Part shown: positions 17,666 through 25,844 of the stretch, piece after piece
Layout of the letters: each line of letters opens with the position of its first letter
Position numbering within the stretch: position 1 is the first letter of the stretch
Assembly (NCBI GenBank): GCA_022710185.1
Contig: JAKLHK010000022.1
Coordinates: forward strand, 1 to 54,085
Direction: 5' to 3'
DNA: 54,085 bases
From: Bacteroidota bacterium
Lineage (GTDB): Bacteria > Bacteroidota > Bacteroidia > Bacteroidales > JAGNHN01
Notes under the pieces: model-generated
What the model was told of the DNA's origin: nothing
The model's input: only the letters and a program-made list of their open reading frames with translations
The model's database searches: none
Translations under genes and position numbers: made by a program

Positions 17666-18019
17666 CTATTCAGTGCGCTTGGTGGCACCGCTGCGGGAGG
17701 GCTTAGCCTGAACGGGCTCTTCCTTCACCGGCTCGGTTACCTTTTTGGTAGCCTTCACGGCGGTTTTCTTGGCAGCCTCGGCCTTCTGGTTGGCTTCTTC
17801 CAGGGCAGCCTGCATGGAATCCAGCTTGGCTTGTGCAGCAGCAGCCTCATCGGCCTGAGCGATGGAATCGAGCACTGCCTGCTTGGCAGCTGCAGCCTCA
17901 GCCTGAGCAATAGAGTCCAGACGGGCCTGCTCGGCGGCGGCCTTCTCGGCGGCACCCTGTCCGCAACTCACCAGCATCAGCAGGCCTGCGGCAACGAAAA
18001 ATCCGTACATTCTTTTCAT
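17666..18019 (-). CDS. Alanine-rich lipoprotein, paralogue with basic C-terminal tail
   Basis: A 117-residue lipoprotein with lipobox LVSC (Cys19). Residues 25-80 hold three to four degenerate copies of the EQARLDSIAQAEAAA-type unit seen in the neighbouring gene, predicted helical or coiled coil. From about residue 80 the tail turns lysine-rich (KKTAVKATKKV... ending SGATKRTE). The first 45 residues align closely with the 71-residue paralogue, so the pair arose by tandem duplication. The basic tail could touch peptidoglycan or DNA-like polyanions, but nothing in the sequence proves a role. Confidence 0.8.
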   Translation of the reverse strand: MKRMYGFFVAAGLLMLVSCGQGAAEKAAAEQARLDSIAQAEAAAAKQAVLDSIAQADEAAAAQAKLDSMQAALEEANQKAEAAKKTAVKATKKVTEPVKEEPVQAKPSRSGATKRTE

Positions 18020-18048
18020 GATGACAAGGGAATTTAGGTTTAGTGTGG

Positions 18049-18056
18049 CAAAGATA
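18049..18056 (-). promoter_or_regulatory. Candidate promoter -7 element (TATCTTTG) for the 117-residue lipoprotein
   Basis: Exact TAnnTTTG match 30 bases before the start codon; no clear -33 TTG. Confidence 0.5.
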
Positions 18057-18102
18057 AAACATATTCACCAGCAGTATACTTCAGGTATCTATCCATTATC
18101 CC

Positions 18103-18110
18103 TACCTTTG
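18103..18110 (+). promoter_or_regulatory. Candidate promoter -7 element (TACCTTTG) for the first DUF5011 lipoprotein
   Basis: Exact TAnnTTTG match about 60 bases before the start codon; no -33 TTG recognised. Confidence 0.45.
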
Positions 18111-18169
18111 CAGGTAATCATTTTATGTGCACTGAAGGCCATCAATAATCCAACTTATACCCAATGATC

Positions 18170-18832
18170 ATGAAAAAAATCATTCCAATCCTTCTGGTCC
18201 TTGCCCTGGGCGGGACTGCGCTCATGACGTCCTGCACAGCAGATGACACTACGGCCCCTGTGGTCACCCTGAGCGGCGACCCTGTGGTGGACCACCTCCT
18301 CAACACGGCCTATGTGGATGCAGGCGCCACCGCTACCGATGAGGAAGACGGTGAGCTGGTAGTACAGGTACTGAACAATGTCGATCCCGACCTCATCGGC
18401 ACCTATCTGGTTGAATTTTCCGCTACCGACAATGCAGGGAATACCGGCACTGCCGAGCGCGTGGTTAACGTTATTGTGAAACAGGTCAGTTTCGTGTTCA
18501 ACTGGGCCGTAGTGGACACGGTAACCGGCGTGGGTGCAGGAATTTATGACTACAACAGCACCATCACGGCTTCAGCCGTTGACCTGAACAAGATCCTCAT
18601 CACCAATTTCGGCGGTTTCGGCACCGATGTCATCGTTACTGCCACTTTCGATAAGTTCGGCAACATCACAATTGCCAACCAGGCCCTGGTTGGCGTTGAC
18701 CCGGGTTCCGAAGGAAGCGTAACCGGCACGGGTGTCATGGCCGACCATGGCAATCAGATCTTTATCGAGTACACCATCACCTACAACGCCGGCGGCACAG
18801 ATACAGGGCATGCCACCTTTACCAAGCAATAA
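18170..18832 (+). CDS. DUF5011 domain lipoprotein
   Basis: A 220-residue lipoprotein. Signal peptide with lipobox MTSC (Cys22). Residues 28-105 form a DUF5011 (HYR-like, immunoglobulin-fold) domain: APVVTLSGDP, YVDAGATATDEEDGEL, YLVEFSATDNAGNTG. Residues 110-220 are a beta-rich domain of unknown type with many Thr/Asp. Such proteins are surface or periplasmic; no enzyme motif is seen. An ATG two codons earlier (18164) is also possible. The next gene downstream is a paralogue with the same layout. A terminator follows. Confidence 0.85.
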   Translation: MKKIIPILLVLALGGTALMTSCTADDTTAPVVTLSGDPVVDHLLNTAYVDAGATATDEEDGELVVQVLNNVDPDLIGTYLVEFSATDNAGNTGTAERVVNVIVKQVSFVFNWAVVDTVTGVGAGIYDYNSTITASAVDLNKILITNFGGFGTDVIVTATFDKFGNITIANQALVGVDPGSEGSVTGTGVMADHGNQIFIEYTITYNAGGTDTGHATFTKQ

Positions 18833-18862
18833 GCTGCGTAAAGCTGCACGGTGAGATGTGAA

Positions 18863-18897
18863 GGGGCTGTCCTGGTTCAGGATGGCCCCTTCTTTAT
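18863..18897 (+). terminator. Rho-independent terminator after the first DUF5011 gene
   Basis: An 11-base imperfect stem (GGGGCTGTCCT with AGGATGGCCCC) followed by TTCTTTATT, about 30 bases after the stop. Confidence 0.75.
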
Positions 18898-18955
18898 TAC
18901 TTCATGGCGACAAGCAATTCCTTAGTATATTGGTACCATCCAAAGCAATGCTCCC

Positions 18956-19627
18956 ATGAAGACTTCCACCCTCCGACTCATCCCTTGTCTGCTGTTTGGC
19001 CTGCTCGTGCTGAGCGCCTGTGAAAAGAAGGATGATACCCCTCCGATCCTTACTATTCTCGGGGATAATCCACTGCTTGTAACCATCGGAGATCAGGACT
19101 ATGTGGACCCCGGGGCTACTGCTGCCGATGAGACCGATGGTGACCTGACCTCCGCCATTGAAAAAGAGGTCAATGTGAACGTCAATCTCAAGGGCAACAA
19201 CTACACCATCACATACTCCGCCAAAGATGCCGCCGGAAACACCGGCACGGCCACCCGCTACGTTTTTGTAGTCAATCAGACCGACTACCTGGCCGGAACC
19301 TGGAATGTGACGGACAACAAGATTCCACCCACCGGTACACCGATACAGACCACCTACCAGGAAACGATCATCGCGGATGATACCCTGGACAACCGCTTCT
19401 GGGTGAACCGTTTCGGGAACAATGACAACGCCCGCATTTACCTTGACCGGGTGACCGCCACCCAGTGCCAGTTACCACAGCAGGAACTGACCTGCGGAAA
19501 CCCGCCCGCACTGCATCGCTTTTTTGGATCGGCCACCATACTGGACACCAACCAGATCATCATAAATTATACGGAAATCGTGGGATCCACTACCTACAGC
19601 GGATCCTCCACCTTCGTCCGGCGATGA
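18956..19627 (+). CDS. DUF5011 domain lipoprotein (paralogue)
   Basis: A 223-residue lipoprotein with lipobox LSAC (Cys22). Residues 28-108 repeat the DUF5011 pattern of the upstream gene (YVDPGATAADETDGDL, YTITYSAKDAAGNTG). The second half (WNVTDNK... to SSTFVRR) differs from that of the upstream gene but is again beta-rich and resembles a lipocalin-like or cup-shaped sheet. It has its own start region (TATATTGG about 25 bases up, one base off the promoter element). It converges on the beta-helix gene with only six bases between stops. Confidence 0.85.
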   Translation: MKTSTLRLIPCLLFGLLVLSACEKKDDTPPILTILGDNPLLVTIGDQDYVDPGATAADETDGDLTSAIEKEVNVNVNLKGNNYTITYSAKDAAGNTGTATRYVFVVNQTDYLAGTWNVTDNKIPPTGTPIQTTYQETIIADDTLDNRFWVNRFGNNDNARIYLDRVTATQCQLPQQELTCGNPPALHRFFGSATILDTNQIIINYTEIVGSTTYSGSSTFVRR

Positions 19628-19633
19628 GGGCCC

Positions 19634-21130
19634 TCACCTCAGCAGGCTGATCAGACGGCTTTCCCTGCGGCCGCACGCTTCGACCACGAGGTGGTACATT
19701 CCTTCAGGCAGTCGCTTGAGGTCCAGCATCAATTCTTCCTGGTTCATTACCAGGGACTCACTGTGCATGAGGCGCCCATCCAGGCCAAATACCATGGCAT
19801 GCGCAACCTGCTTTCCACCAGGGCACAACCCATCCAGCCGCAGGGTCAGCTCCCCCGGGGCCGGGTTGGGATAACAGGCCTGGATGAGGCCCTCCCCACT
19901 ACCTTTTCTGACCTCTTCCAGACCTGTGGTCAGAGGACTGATGGGAAGGTAATCTACCAGGCCCAGGGTGCCGTCATCGGGCTGGTGAAAGATTCCGGCC
20001 TCCACGGTGTCAGGAATATAGGAGCCCCAGAAGTTGTTTTCGGCCTTGATGTTGCCGGGGGTGTTGTTGTACAGGTTGTAGGTGATTCCGCCGTTCCCGT
20101 TGCCATAAATCTTGTTCCAGCCGATGTTCAGGGTGTCCGGTTCGATCTGTCCCAGATTGGGCTGGGCATTGAGCTGAATGGTGATGCCCCAGAGGTTGCC
20201 GGTGATCTCGTTATGGGATACCCTGGCGGTATTGGTGGTTCCCCCATAGAAATTGATCCCGCTCCCCCCCTGCATGGGCAATCCCTGTATGTCATTATTC
20301 GCCAAATAGTTATATCTTATCACTGAACCGATGTTCGATCCTATGCAGGCAATACCGTAACGGTTGTTGGTAATCACGTTGCTGTCGATACGAACCATGA
20401 TCTGGCCGCCGGTAAGGGTGGAAACAGCCACTCCTCCGCCCATATCGTAGTTGCCGATGATGGTATTTCCGATGATCCTAATGGAATCGCTGCCCATGGT
20501 ACCCAGATTGATCTGGGGGGTATTGGCATTGGAAGCGTTGTTGTGATAGATATAGCAGTTGCGGATCTGGGGGGAGCTGGCCGCATTAGCCCCTGAGGCA
20601 ATGGCTGGGCCGGCATTGCCGAGAAAATGACAAGCCTGAATGAGAGGCGAGCTTTGGTAGAGATCGATGGCTCCCGTGGAGTAGGTCTTGTCGAAATCCC
20701 TGAAGATGGATTCGCTGAAAATGACCACCGAGCTCACCAGCTTGATCCCGCCGCAGTTGCGGATGGTAGCCCTGGACCATACTGATCCCTGACTGTTTTC
20801 AAAGCGAAAGCCCAGGAATTTCTGCCCGGCGGCGCTGCAATTGATCACAGCTTTCACGGAAGGTGCAATATTAAGCACGCCATTTACCGTCACCAGGCCT
20901 CCCGGGATGATTACGATAGAATCGTTCGTCAGGATCTCCACGGTATCTCCGGCACTGATCACGACACTGGTGCTCAGGCTGTAGTAGGTCCCTCCCCCTC
21001 CGGGGATCAAGGCCCCCTGGGCCACGAGGCTGTCGCGGTTCCAGCGTATGCCTGTACCGGGGGTCACCAATTGTGCCCTAAGGCTCAGTACGCCAAGGAC
21101 TCCAAGCAAAACGAGTATGGTCTTATTCAT
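19634..21130 (-). CDS. T9SS-exported right-handed beta-helix protein
   Basis: A 498-residue secreted protein. Signal peptide about residues 1-19 (ending LRAQ). Residues 60-390 show the repeating short-strand pattern of a right-handed parallel beta-helix with many Asn turns (NVITNNRYGIAC, HNEITGNLWGI, NKIYGNGNGGI), the fold of pectate lyases and NosD-like proteins. No catalytic set can be recognised. Residues about 420-498 form a type A T9SS sorting domain (CYPNPAPGELTLRL, GLDGRLMHSE, GMYHLVVEACGRRE). It should be carried over the outer membrane and anchored or released. Carbohydrate binding or adhesion is plausible. Confidence 0.85.
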   Translation of the reverse strand: MNKTILVLLGVLGVLSLRAQLVTPGTGIRWNRDSLVAQGALIPGGGGTYYSLSTSVVISAGDTVEILTNDSIVIIPGGLVTVNGVLNIAPSVKAVINCSAAGQKFLGFRFENSQGSVWSRATIRNCGGIKLVSSVVIFSESIFRDFDKTYSTGAIDLYQSSPLIQACHFLGNAGPAIASGANAASSPQIRNCYIYHNNASNANTPQINLGTMGSDSIRIIGNTIIGNYDMGGGVAVSTLTGGQIMVRIDSNVITNNRYGIACIGSNIGSVIRYNYLANNDIQGLPMQGGSGINFYGGTTNTARVSHNEITGNLWGITIQLNAQPNLGQIEPDTLNIGWNKIYGNGNGGITYNLYNNTPGNIKAENNFWGSYIPDTVEAGIFHQPDDGTLGLVDYLPISPLTTGLEEVRKGSGEGLIQACYPNPAPGELTLRLDGLCPGGKQVAHAMVFGLDGRLMHSESLVMNQEELMLDLKRLPEGMYHLVVEACGRRESRLISLLR

Positions 21131-21175
21131 CTTCGTACAATATCAATGGATTACGAAGATACTAAAAACCGGGGA

Positions 21176-21859
21176 TCAACGCTGCAGCAGCCTCAGGATA
21201 GACTCCACAATGGTATCACGGTCGACCTTATGACAGCTGAAGGTGGCATGGAACAGGCTGTCCACATCCTGGGTATTGGCGAACTCCCTTATGAGGGCGT
21301 TCCTCCTCCGGTCCCAGTCGCGGGCCACCTTCAGTGCTTCTTCCCAGGTCCAGTCGTTTTTAGCCATCAGTTTCTGCACCCTCCATTCCTCTGGGGCCTG
21401 GAGCCGGATGTGCAGGGAGCCGGGGATATCCTGGGTGAGGGCGACCCCGCCCCGTCCTATGAGGATTACCGAGCCGGAAGCGGCAATGGTGCGGATAACC
21501 TCCGAAATGGTCTTCCGGATCCGTGCATCGCTCTTGTAATAGCGGCTCGACAGGGCTTCGATTACCTCGTCCATGGTTGTCCTTGCCCCGGACTCGAAGA
21601 CGTAGTTGATTTTCCGCTCCTCCAGGCCCAGGGCCCTTGCCGCCTCGCTGAGTACCTCCTTGCTGACGATCCGCCAAAGCCTGGGGTCCGGGCCCACGTT
21701 GTCATTGCGCAGCCTTTTCACCAGGGCTTCAGCCACCAGACCGGCAGGGCAACCTGCCATGCGCGAAATGGTAATCACTGGGCCTTTCCTGCGGGCCGCC
21801 TGTTTCTGCTGCTCAACTTCAAGCTTGGCGTTGAAGTACCTGACGAGGAGATTGTCCAT
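21176..21859 (-). CDS. Cytidylate kinase-like family protein
   Basis: A 227-residue protein matching the cytidylate-kinase-like family (AAA_33/Cytidylate_kin2 type). GPVITISRMAGCPAG at residues 26-40 is the place of the nucleotide-binding loop, here without the canonical GxxGxGK/S pattern, as is common in this family. Further stretches are SEVIRTIAASGSVILIGRGG, LHIRLQAPEEWRVQKL and the basic DWDRRRNALIREF. Substrate is unknown; the family is named from similarity to CMP kinase. Upstream, TTG and TAACTTCA are spaced 20 bases apart, close to the promoter pattern. Confidence 0.75.
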   Translation of the reverse strand: MDNLLVRYFNAKLEVEQQKQAARRKGPVITISRMAGCPAGLVAEALVKRLRNDNVGPDPRLWRIVSKEVLSEAARALGLEERKINYVFESGARTTMDEVIEALSSRYYKSDARIRKTISEVIRTIAASGSVILIGRGGVALTQDIPGSLHIRLQAPEEWRVQKLMAKNDWTWEEALKVARDWDRRRNALIREFANTQDVDSLFHATFSCHKVDRDTIVESILRLLQR

Positions 21860-21954
21860 GGCCTTGGGTTTTTGTTGTCCTCATGAAGTTAAGAAATCCA
21901 GGGTAAAATGGCAAGAACCCGATCATAGGAAAGGGATCGGGCAAGGCATTTTGG

Positions 21955-21962
21955 TATTTTTG
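21955..21962 (+). promoter_or_regulatory. Candidate promoter -7 element (TATTTTTG) for the TMTC-like gene
   Basis: Exact TAnnTTTG match 18 bases before the ATG at 21981. A hairpin-forming pair (CCCGATC and GATCGGG) lies just upstream near 21917-21940. No -33 TTG. Confidence 0.45.
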
Positions 21963-21980
21963 ACCATTCAGCCCCTCGTT

Positions 21981-24023
21981 ATGAAAGCAGCCAAGCCATC
22001 TGCCCGTAAGCCCTCCCCCCCGGCAACCCCACCTCTGTCCAGGCCTGCCTGGTGGAAGCATCAGGGATGGATCGCCGCACTGCTCACCTTCATGGTCTAT
22101 TTCACAGGCCTGCAGAACGATTTTGTCCCCAACTGGGATGATGGGGGCTATGTACTTGAACACGAGCCTATACAGCATATCAACGGGGAAAATCTGGCGC
22201 ATATCTTTACCTCATTCTATAAGGGGAACTATCATCCACTCACCACCCTGGTGTATGCCCTGCAGTATGCCCTGGTTGCAGATTCCCCCTTTCTTTACCA
22301 CCTGACCAATATCCTTATCCATTGCATCAATGTCCTCCTGGTGTTCCTGCTGATCCGCCGGCTGTTCGGGCAACCGCTTACGGCCTTCTGGGTTGCCCTG
22401 ATCTTCGGGATACACCCCATGCATGTTGAGAGCGTAGCCTGGATCTCCGAACTCAAGGATGTTTTGTACACCTTTTTCTATCTACTGGCATTCAACGCGT
22501 TTCTTGATTTCCGGAAGAAAAATGGCTGGCATCCCCTGGTCATGAGCCTGGTGTTCTTCCTGCTGTCCCTTCTATCCAAATCGGCGGCCGTCACTCTTCC
22601 GCTGGTGCTCCTGCTGACCGACTGGCTCAGGAGGGAGAAGTTCAGGCCGGGACGCTGGCTGCCCCTGGTTCCGTTCTTCCTGCTTTCTTTGGTGTTCGGA
22701 GTCGTGGCCATACGTTCACAGGGCGCCCAGGGGGCGATACAGGACCTTACCCCGCTTTACACAGCCACCGACAGGGTGTTTATCGTGGGTTTTGCCATCA
22801 TGACCTATGTGGTTAAACTCATTGCCCCATTCAGGCTTATGGCCATGTACCCCTATCCTTCCAATGCAGGAGGTTCATTTCCCTGGGAGGTATATGCTGC
22901 CCCGGCGGCGGTGCTGGTGCTGCTGGTGCTGCTCATCATCAGCCTTCGCCGGTCAAGGGTAGCTGCCTATGGCGGGCTTTTCTTTCTGGCCACATCCATC
23001 CTGACTTTACAGATACTTCCGGTGGGAGGGGCTGTGGTAGCAGAACGCTACACCTATATCCCCTATATCGGGCTTTCCCTGGTCCCCGTATGGCTCCTGG
23101 TGCGCAACCATCAGCATAACAAGCATCTAGTTCATTGGCGCCACCTGATCATTGGCGCGTTCAGCATATTTTTCATCGCGCTGACCCTGCAACGGATCCC
23201 GGTATGGGAGAACGGCCTGCGCCTTTTCACTGACCTGATAGCCAAGAACCCGACCCTGCCCTTCGCATACAATAACCGGGGCTATGCTTATCAGAAGTAT
23301 TACGGGGATATGCAGAAGTCGTTGGAGGATTATAGCATGGCCATTGCCTTCGACTCCACCTATTACCGCAGCCTGAGCAACCGAGGTGTGGTACTGTTCA
23401 ATCTTGGCCGCATAGAGGAGGCGATCCCTGATTTTACCCGGAGCCTCCGCTATCGGCCGGACAACGAGGATGCCCTGATCGGCCGGGCAAATTCCCTGTC
23501 GAGCCTGGGAAAGTATGCCGAGGCCCTGGCCGATTACGATGCCTATCTTCAACTGCGGCCTGAGCACGCGGAGGCCTGGCTATGGAGGGCGGTGGCGCGA
23601 TACAATACCGGAGCGATGGAGGAGGCGCTGACCGACATCGCAGCGAGCCGCAGGCTGGATCCGGGTAGTGGAGAGGCGGCATACTGGGCCGGGCTGACCG
23701 AAAAGGCCCTGGGACGCCCGGAGAAGGCGCTGGAGGCGCTGGAGGAGGCGGTGAGGCTGGATCCGGGCCGTAGTGATGCCTATATGCTCCGCGGGCTGAT
23801 CCATTATGAGGCCGGGGCGCAGAACCAGGCCATTGATGCCTTCAGCGCATCCATACAGGCCGATACCCGCAATGCCGCCGCCTACGTCAACCGCTCGGCG
23901 GCCTGGTCGGCCATGGGAAGGTTTGCCGAAGCTGCGGCCGATCTGGAGATGGCCCGGCGCCTGGGCTATCCCGTGGAAACGTCCTACTTGTCGGAACTCC
24001 AGCGCAAGGCCGGAGGACAGTAA
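21981..24023 (+). CDS. Multispanning membrane glycosyltransferase-like protein with C-terminal TPRs (TMTC-like)
   Basis: A 680-residue protein. Residues 30-400 contain about 11 hydrophobic helices in the manner of GT-C glycosyltransferases, with the acidic loop NWDDGGYV at 51-58 just after helix one (the GT-C catalytic Asp region) and HPMHVESVAWISELKDVL. Residues about 415-675 hold seven or eight TPRs (AYNNRGYAYQKYYG, SNRGVVLFNLGRIEEAI, AWLWRAVARYNTGA). This layout is that of TMTC/DUF1736 proteins, which use lipid-linked sugars to glycosylate proteins. The ATG at 21981 fits the N terminus better than earlier ATGs, which lie opposite the kinase-like gene. A GT2 gene follows. Confidence 0.8.
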   Translation: MKAAKPSARKPSPPATPPLSRPAWWKHQGWIAALLTFMVYFTGLQNDFVPNWDDGGYVLEHEPIQHINGENLAHIFTSFYKGNYHPLTTLVYALQYALVADSPFLYHLTNILIHCINVLLVFLLIRRLFGQPLTAFWVALIFGIHPMHVESVAWISELKDVLYTFFYLLAFNAFLDFRKKNGWHPLVMSLVFFLLSLLSKSAAVTLPLVLLLTDWLRREKFRPGRWLPLVPFFLLSLVFGVVAIRSQGAQGAIQDLTPLYTATDRVFIVGFAIMTYVVKLIAPFRLMAMYPYPSNAGGSFPWEVYAAPAAVLVLLVLLIISLRRSRVAAYGGLFFLATSILTLQILPVGGAVVAERYTYIPYIGLSLVPVWLLVRNHQHNKHLVHWRHLIIGAFSIFFIALTLQRIPVWENGLRLFTDLIAKNPTLPFAYNNRGYAYQKYYGDMQKSLEDYSMAIAFDSTYYRSLSNRGVVLFNLGRIEEAIPDFTRSLRYRPDNEDALIGRANSLSSLGKYAEALADYDAYLQLRPEHAEAWLWRAVARYNTGAMEEALTDIAASRRLDPGSGEAAYWAGLTEKALGRPEKALEALEEAVRLDPGRSDAYMLRGLIHYEAGAQNQAIDAFSASIQADTRNAAAYVNRSAAWSAMGRFAEAAADLEMARRLGYPVETSYLSELQRKAGGQ

Positions 24024-24048
24024 GCCCCCGGGGCTCGGACAATTTCCG

Positions 24049-24056
24049 TACTTTTG
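24049..24056 (+). promoter_or_regulatory. Candidate promoter -7 element (TACTTTTG) for the GT2-methyltransferase pair
   Basis: Exact TAnnTTTG match 31 bases before the GT2 start codon; no -33 TTG. Confidence 0.45.
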
Positions 24057-24086
24057 CCCTTCAGCTCAAGTTGCAAGCGTACCTCT

Positions 24087-24839
24087 ATGCTCAACGGAAA
24101 GAAAATCATTGTGGTGATGCCCGCATACAACGCGGCCAGGACCCTGAAAGACACCTACGACGAGATCCCGCGGGACCTGGTGGATGAAGTGGTCCTGGTG
24201 GATGACGCGTCCCAGGACAATACCGTTGAGGTGGCAAGCGAATTGGGAATCACTGAAGTCGTGCGCCACGAGCGCAACAAAGGTTACGGAGGCAACCAGA
24301 AGTCGTGCTATGACCGGGCACTGCAGCTGGGTGCCGATATCGTCATCATGGTACATCCCGACTATCAGTATACCCCGCGCCTTATCCCTTCCATGGCCCA
24401 TCTCATTGCCGGAGGGCTCTACCACGTGGTATTGGGTTCGCGTATCCTCGGCAAAGGGGCGCTCAGAGGGGGCATGCCCCTTTACAAATACCTTGCGAAT
24501 CGCCTCCTTACCCTCACCCAGAACATCCTCATGGGAGAGAAACTGTCAGAATACCATACCGGCTACCGAGCCTTCTCCAGGGAGGTACTGGAGAAAATCA
24601 ACTATCCGGCGAACTCCGATGATTTCGTGTTCGACAACCAGATGCTTTCCCAGATCCTTTATGCAGGCTACGAGATCGCTGAGGTGACCTGCCCGACCAA
24701 ATATTTCGCTGAAGGTTCCTCCATCAATTTCCGGCGCAGCACGATATATGGACTGGGGGTACTGGCCACATCCTTAAAGCATTTCATGCAAAAAAGGCGT
24801 CTGGCACGTTTCGCCATCTATACGGAGAGAGCGCATTGA
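24087..24839 (+). CDS. GT2 family glycosyltransferase (dolichyl-phosphate-mannose synthase-like)
   Basis: A 250-residue cytoplasmic enzyme. VMPAYNAARTL at residues 10-20 binds the nucleotide; LVDDASQDNT carries the first Asp pair and HPDYQYTP the metal-binding region. The rest follows bacterial polyprenyl-phosphate sugar transferases of the DPM1 type (GSRILGKG, EYHTGYRAFSREVL). There are no C-terminal membrane helices. It may load a sugar onto the lipid carrier used by the TMTC-like protein just upstream, which is inference from position. The frame is open to an ATG at 24054; I chose 24087 because it gives the family N terminus. The stop overlaps the next gene by four bases. Confidence 0.88.
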   Translation: MLNGKKIIVVMPAYNAARTLKDTYDEIPRDLVDEVVLVDDASQDNTVEVASELGITEVVRHERNKGYGGNQKSCYDRALQLGADIVIMVHPDYQYTPRLIPSMAHLIAGGLYHVVLGSRILGKGALRGGMPLYKYLANRLLTLTQNILMGEKLSEYHTGYRAFSREVLEKINYPANSDDFVFDNQMLSQILYAGYEIAEVTCPTKYFAEGSSINFRRSTIYGLGVLATSLKHFMQKRRLARFAIYTERAH

Positions 24840-25837
24840 ATACCACAGGAACTGGCATAACATCTCCACCGCGCTGTTCCTTCTGCGGAAACACCGCGCT
24901 GAGCGCAGCGTTCAGCGCCCGGTGCCTGCATGGGAAAGTCTGGGATTATTATCATTGTCCTTCCTGCCGAAGCATTATCCTTTGGCCACAGCCTAAAGAG
25001 GAAGCCATGGAACGGCATTACGACCCAGGCTATTACGGCCATGCCAAGGATAAGTTCCGCTTTCCAGGCGTAGAAAAGGTGATGGACCATTTCCGTACGC
25101 GTCGTGCGGCACGGATACACCGCCTGTTGGGGGGCCAGGGGCGCATCCTGGACATCGGCTGCGGCAGCGGTCGCTTTCTGCACCTGCTTTCGGCCCGGGG
25201 GAATTATTCCCTCCTGGGCTCGGAACTGCCTGGACCTGCGGCAGAAAGGGCCCGTCGCTTCCCGGAGATACAGCTGTCGACCACGGGCAACTTCCACGAA
25301 CAGGCCACGCCAGGATCCCTGGATGCGGTGACCCTATTCCATGTAGTCGAACATCTTCCGGATCCGGTCAGTGTGCTGAAGAACATTCACCTGGCCCTGC
25401 GCCCCGGGGGCTACCTTTATCTGTCCTTCCCGAACATCTATAGTCTGCAGGGCCGTTGGTCAAGGGGACACTGGCTGCACCTTGACCCTCCGCGCCATCT
25501 CATCCTCTTTCATCCTTCCCGTTTTATGGAAAAGCTGGGAGAGTTGGGATTCAATTGCATTTCCCGTCGCGGGCTAAGCCTGGAACAGAACCCCTTCGGT
25601 ATGGTACAGAGTCTGCTGAACCGTTGGGGCGGGCGCCGCGACCTGCTGTTCGAATCCTTCAAGGGGAACAAGGAATATACCCGGCGATCGACCAGGGCCA
25701 CACTGCTCGCTCACCGGCTGTTCTTCATCATCACCTTCCCCGTGTTTGCGGTCAGCGACCTCCTCCTGTCCCCCTTCCGGCTGAATGCTACGGTAACCTT
25801 TGTATTCCGCAGGCAGGAAAATCCGGACAAAAGCTGA
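24836..25837 (+). CDS. SAM-dependent methyltransferase with N-terminal zinc ribbon, TTG start
   Basis: A 333-residue class I methyltransferase. Cys14, Cys17, Cys41 and Cys44 form a zinc-ribbon-like pair of CxxC motifs, typical of the family seen in polysaccharide and antibiotic loci. DIGCGSG at 106-112 binds SAM; VVEHLPDP and RPGGYLYLSFPN are the later motifs. A hydrophobic stretch (residues about 295-315) near the C terminus may touch the membrane. The start is TTG, overlapping the GT2 stop as TTGA, which implies translational coupling. The substrate may be a lipid- or sugar-linked intermediate of the same pathway. Confidence 0.85.
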   Translation: MNTTGTGITSPPRCSFCGNTALSAAFSARCLHGKVWDYYHCPSCRSIILWPQPKEEAMERHYDPGYYGHAKDKFRFPGVEKVMDHFRTRRAARIHRLLGGQGRILDIGCGSGRFLHLLSARGNYSLLGSELPGPAAERARRFPEIQLSTTGNFHEQATPGSLDAVTLFHVVEHLPDPVSVLKNIHLALRPGGYLYLSFPNIYSLQGRWSRGHWLHLDPPRHLILFHPSRFMEKLGELGFNCISRRGLSLEQNPFGMVQSLLNRWGGRRDLLFESFKGNKEYTRRSTRATLLAHRLFFIITFPVFAVSDLLLSPFRLNATVTFVFRRQENPDKS

Positions 25838-25844
25838 GAACTGC

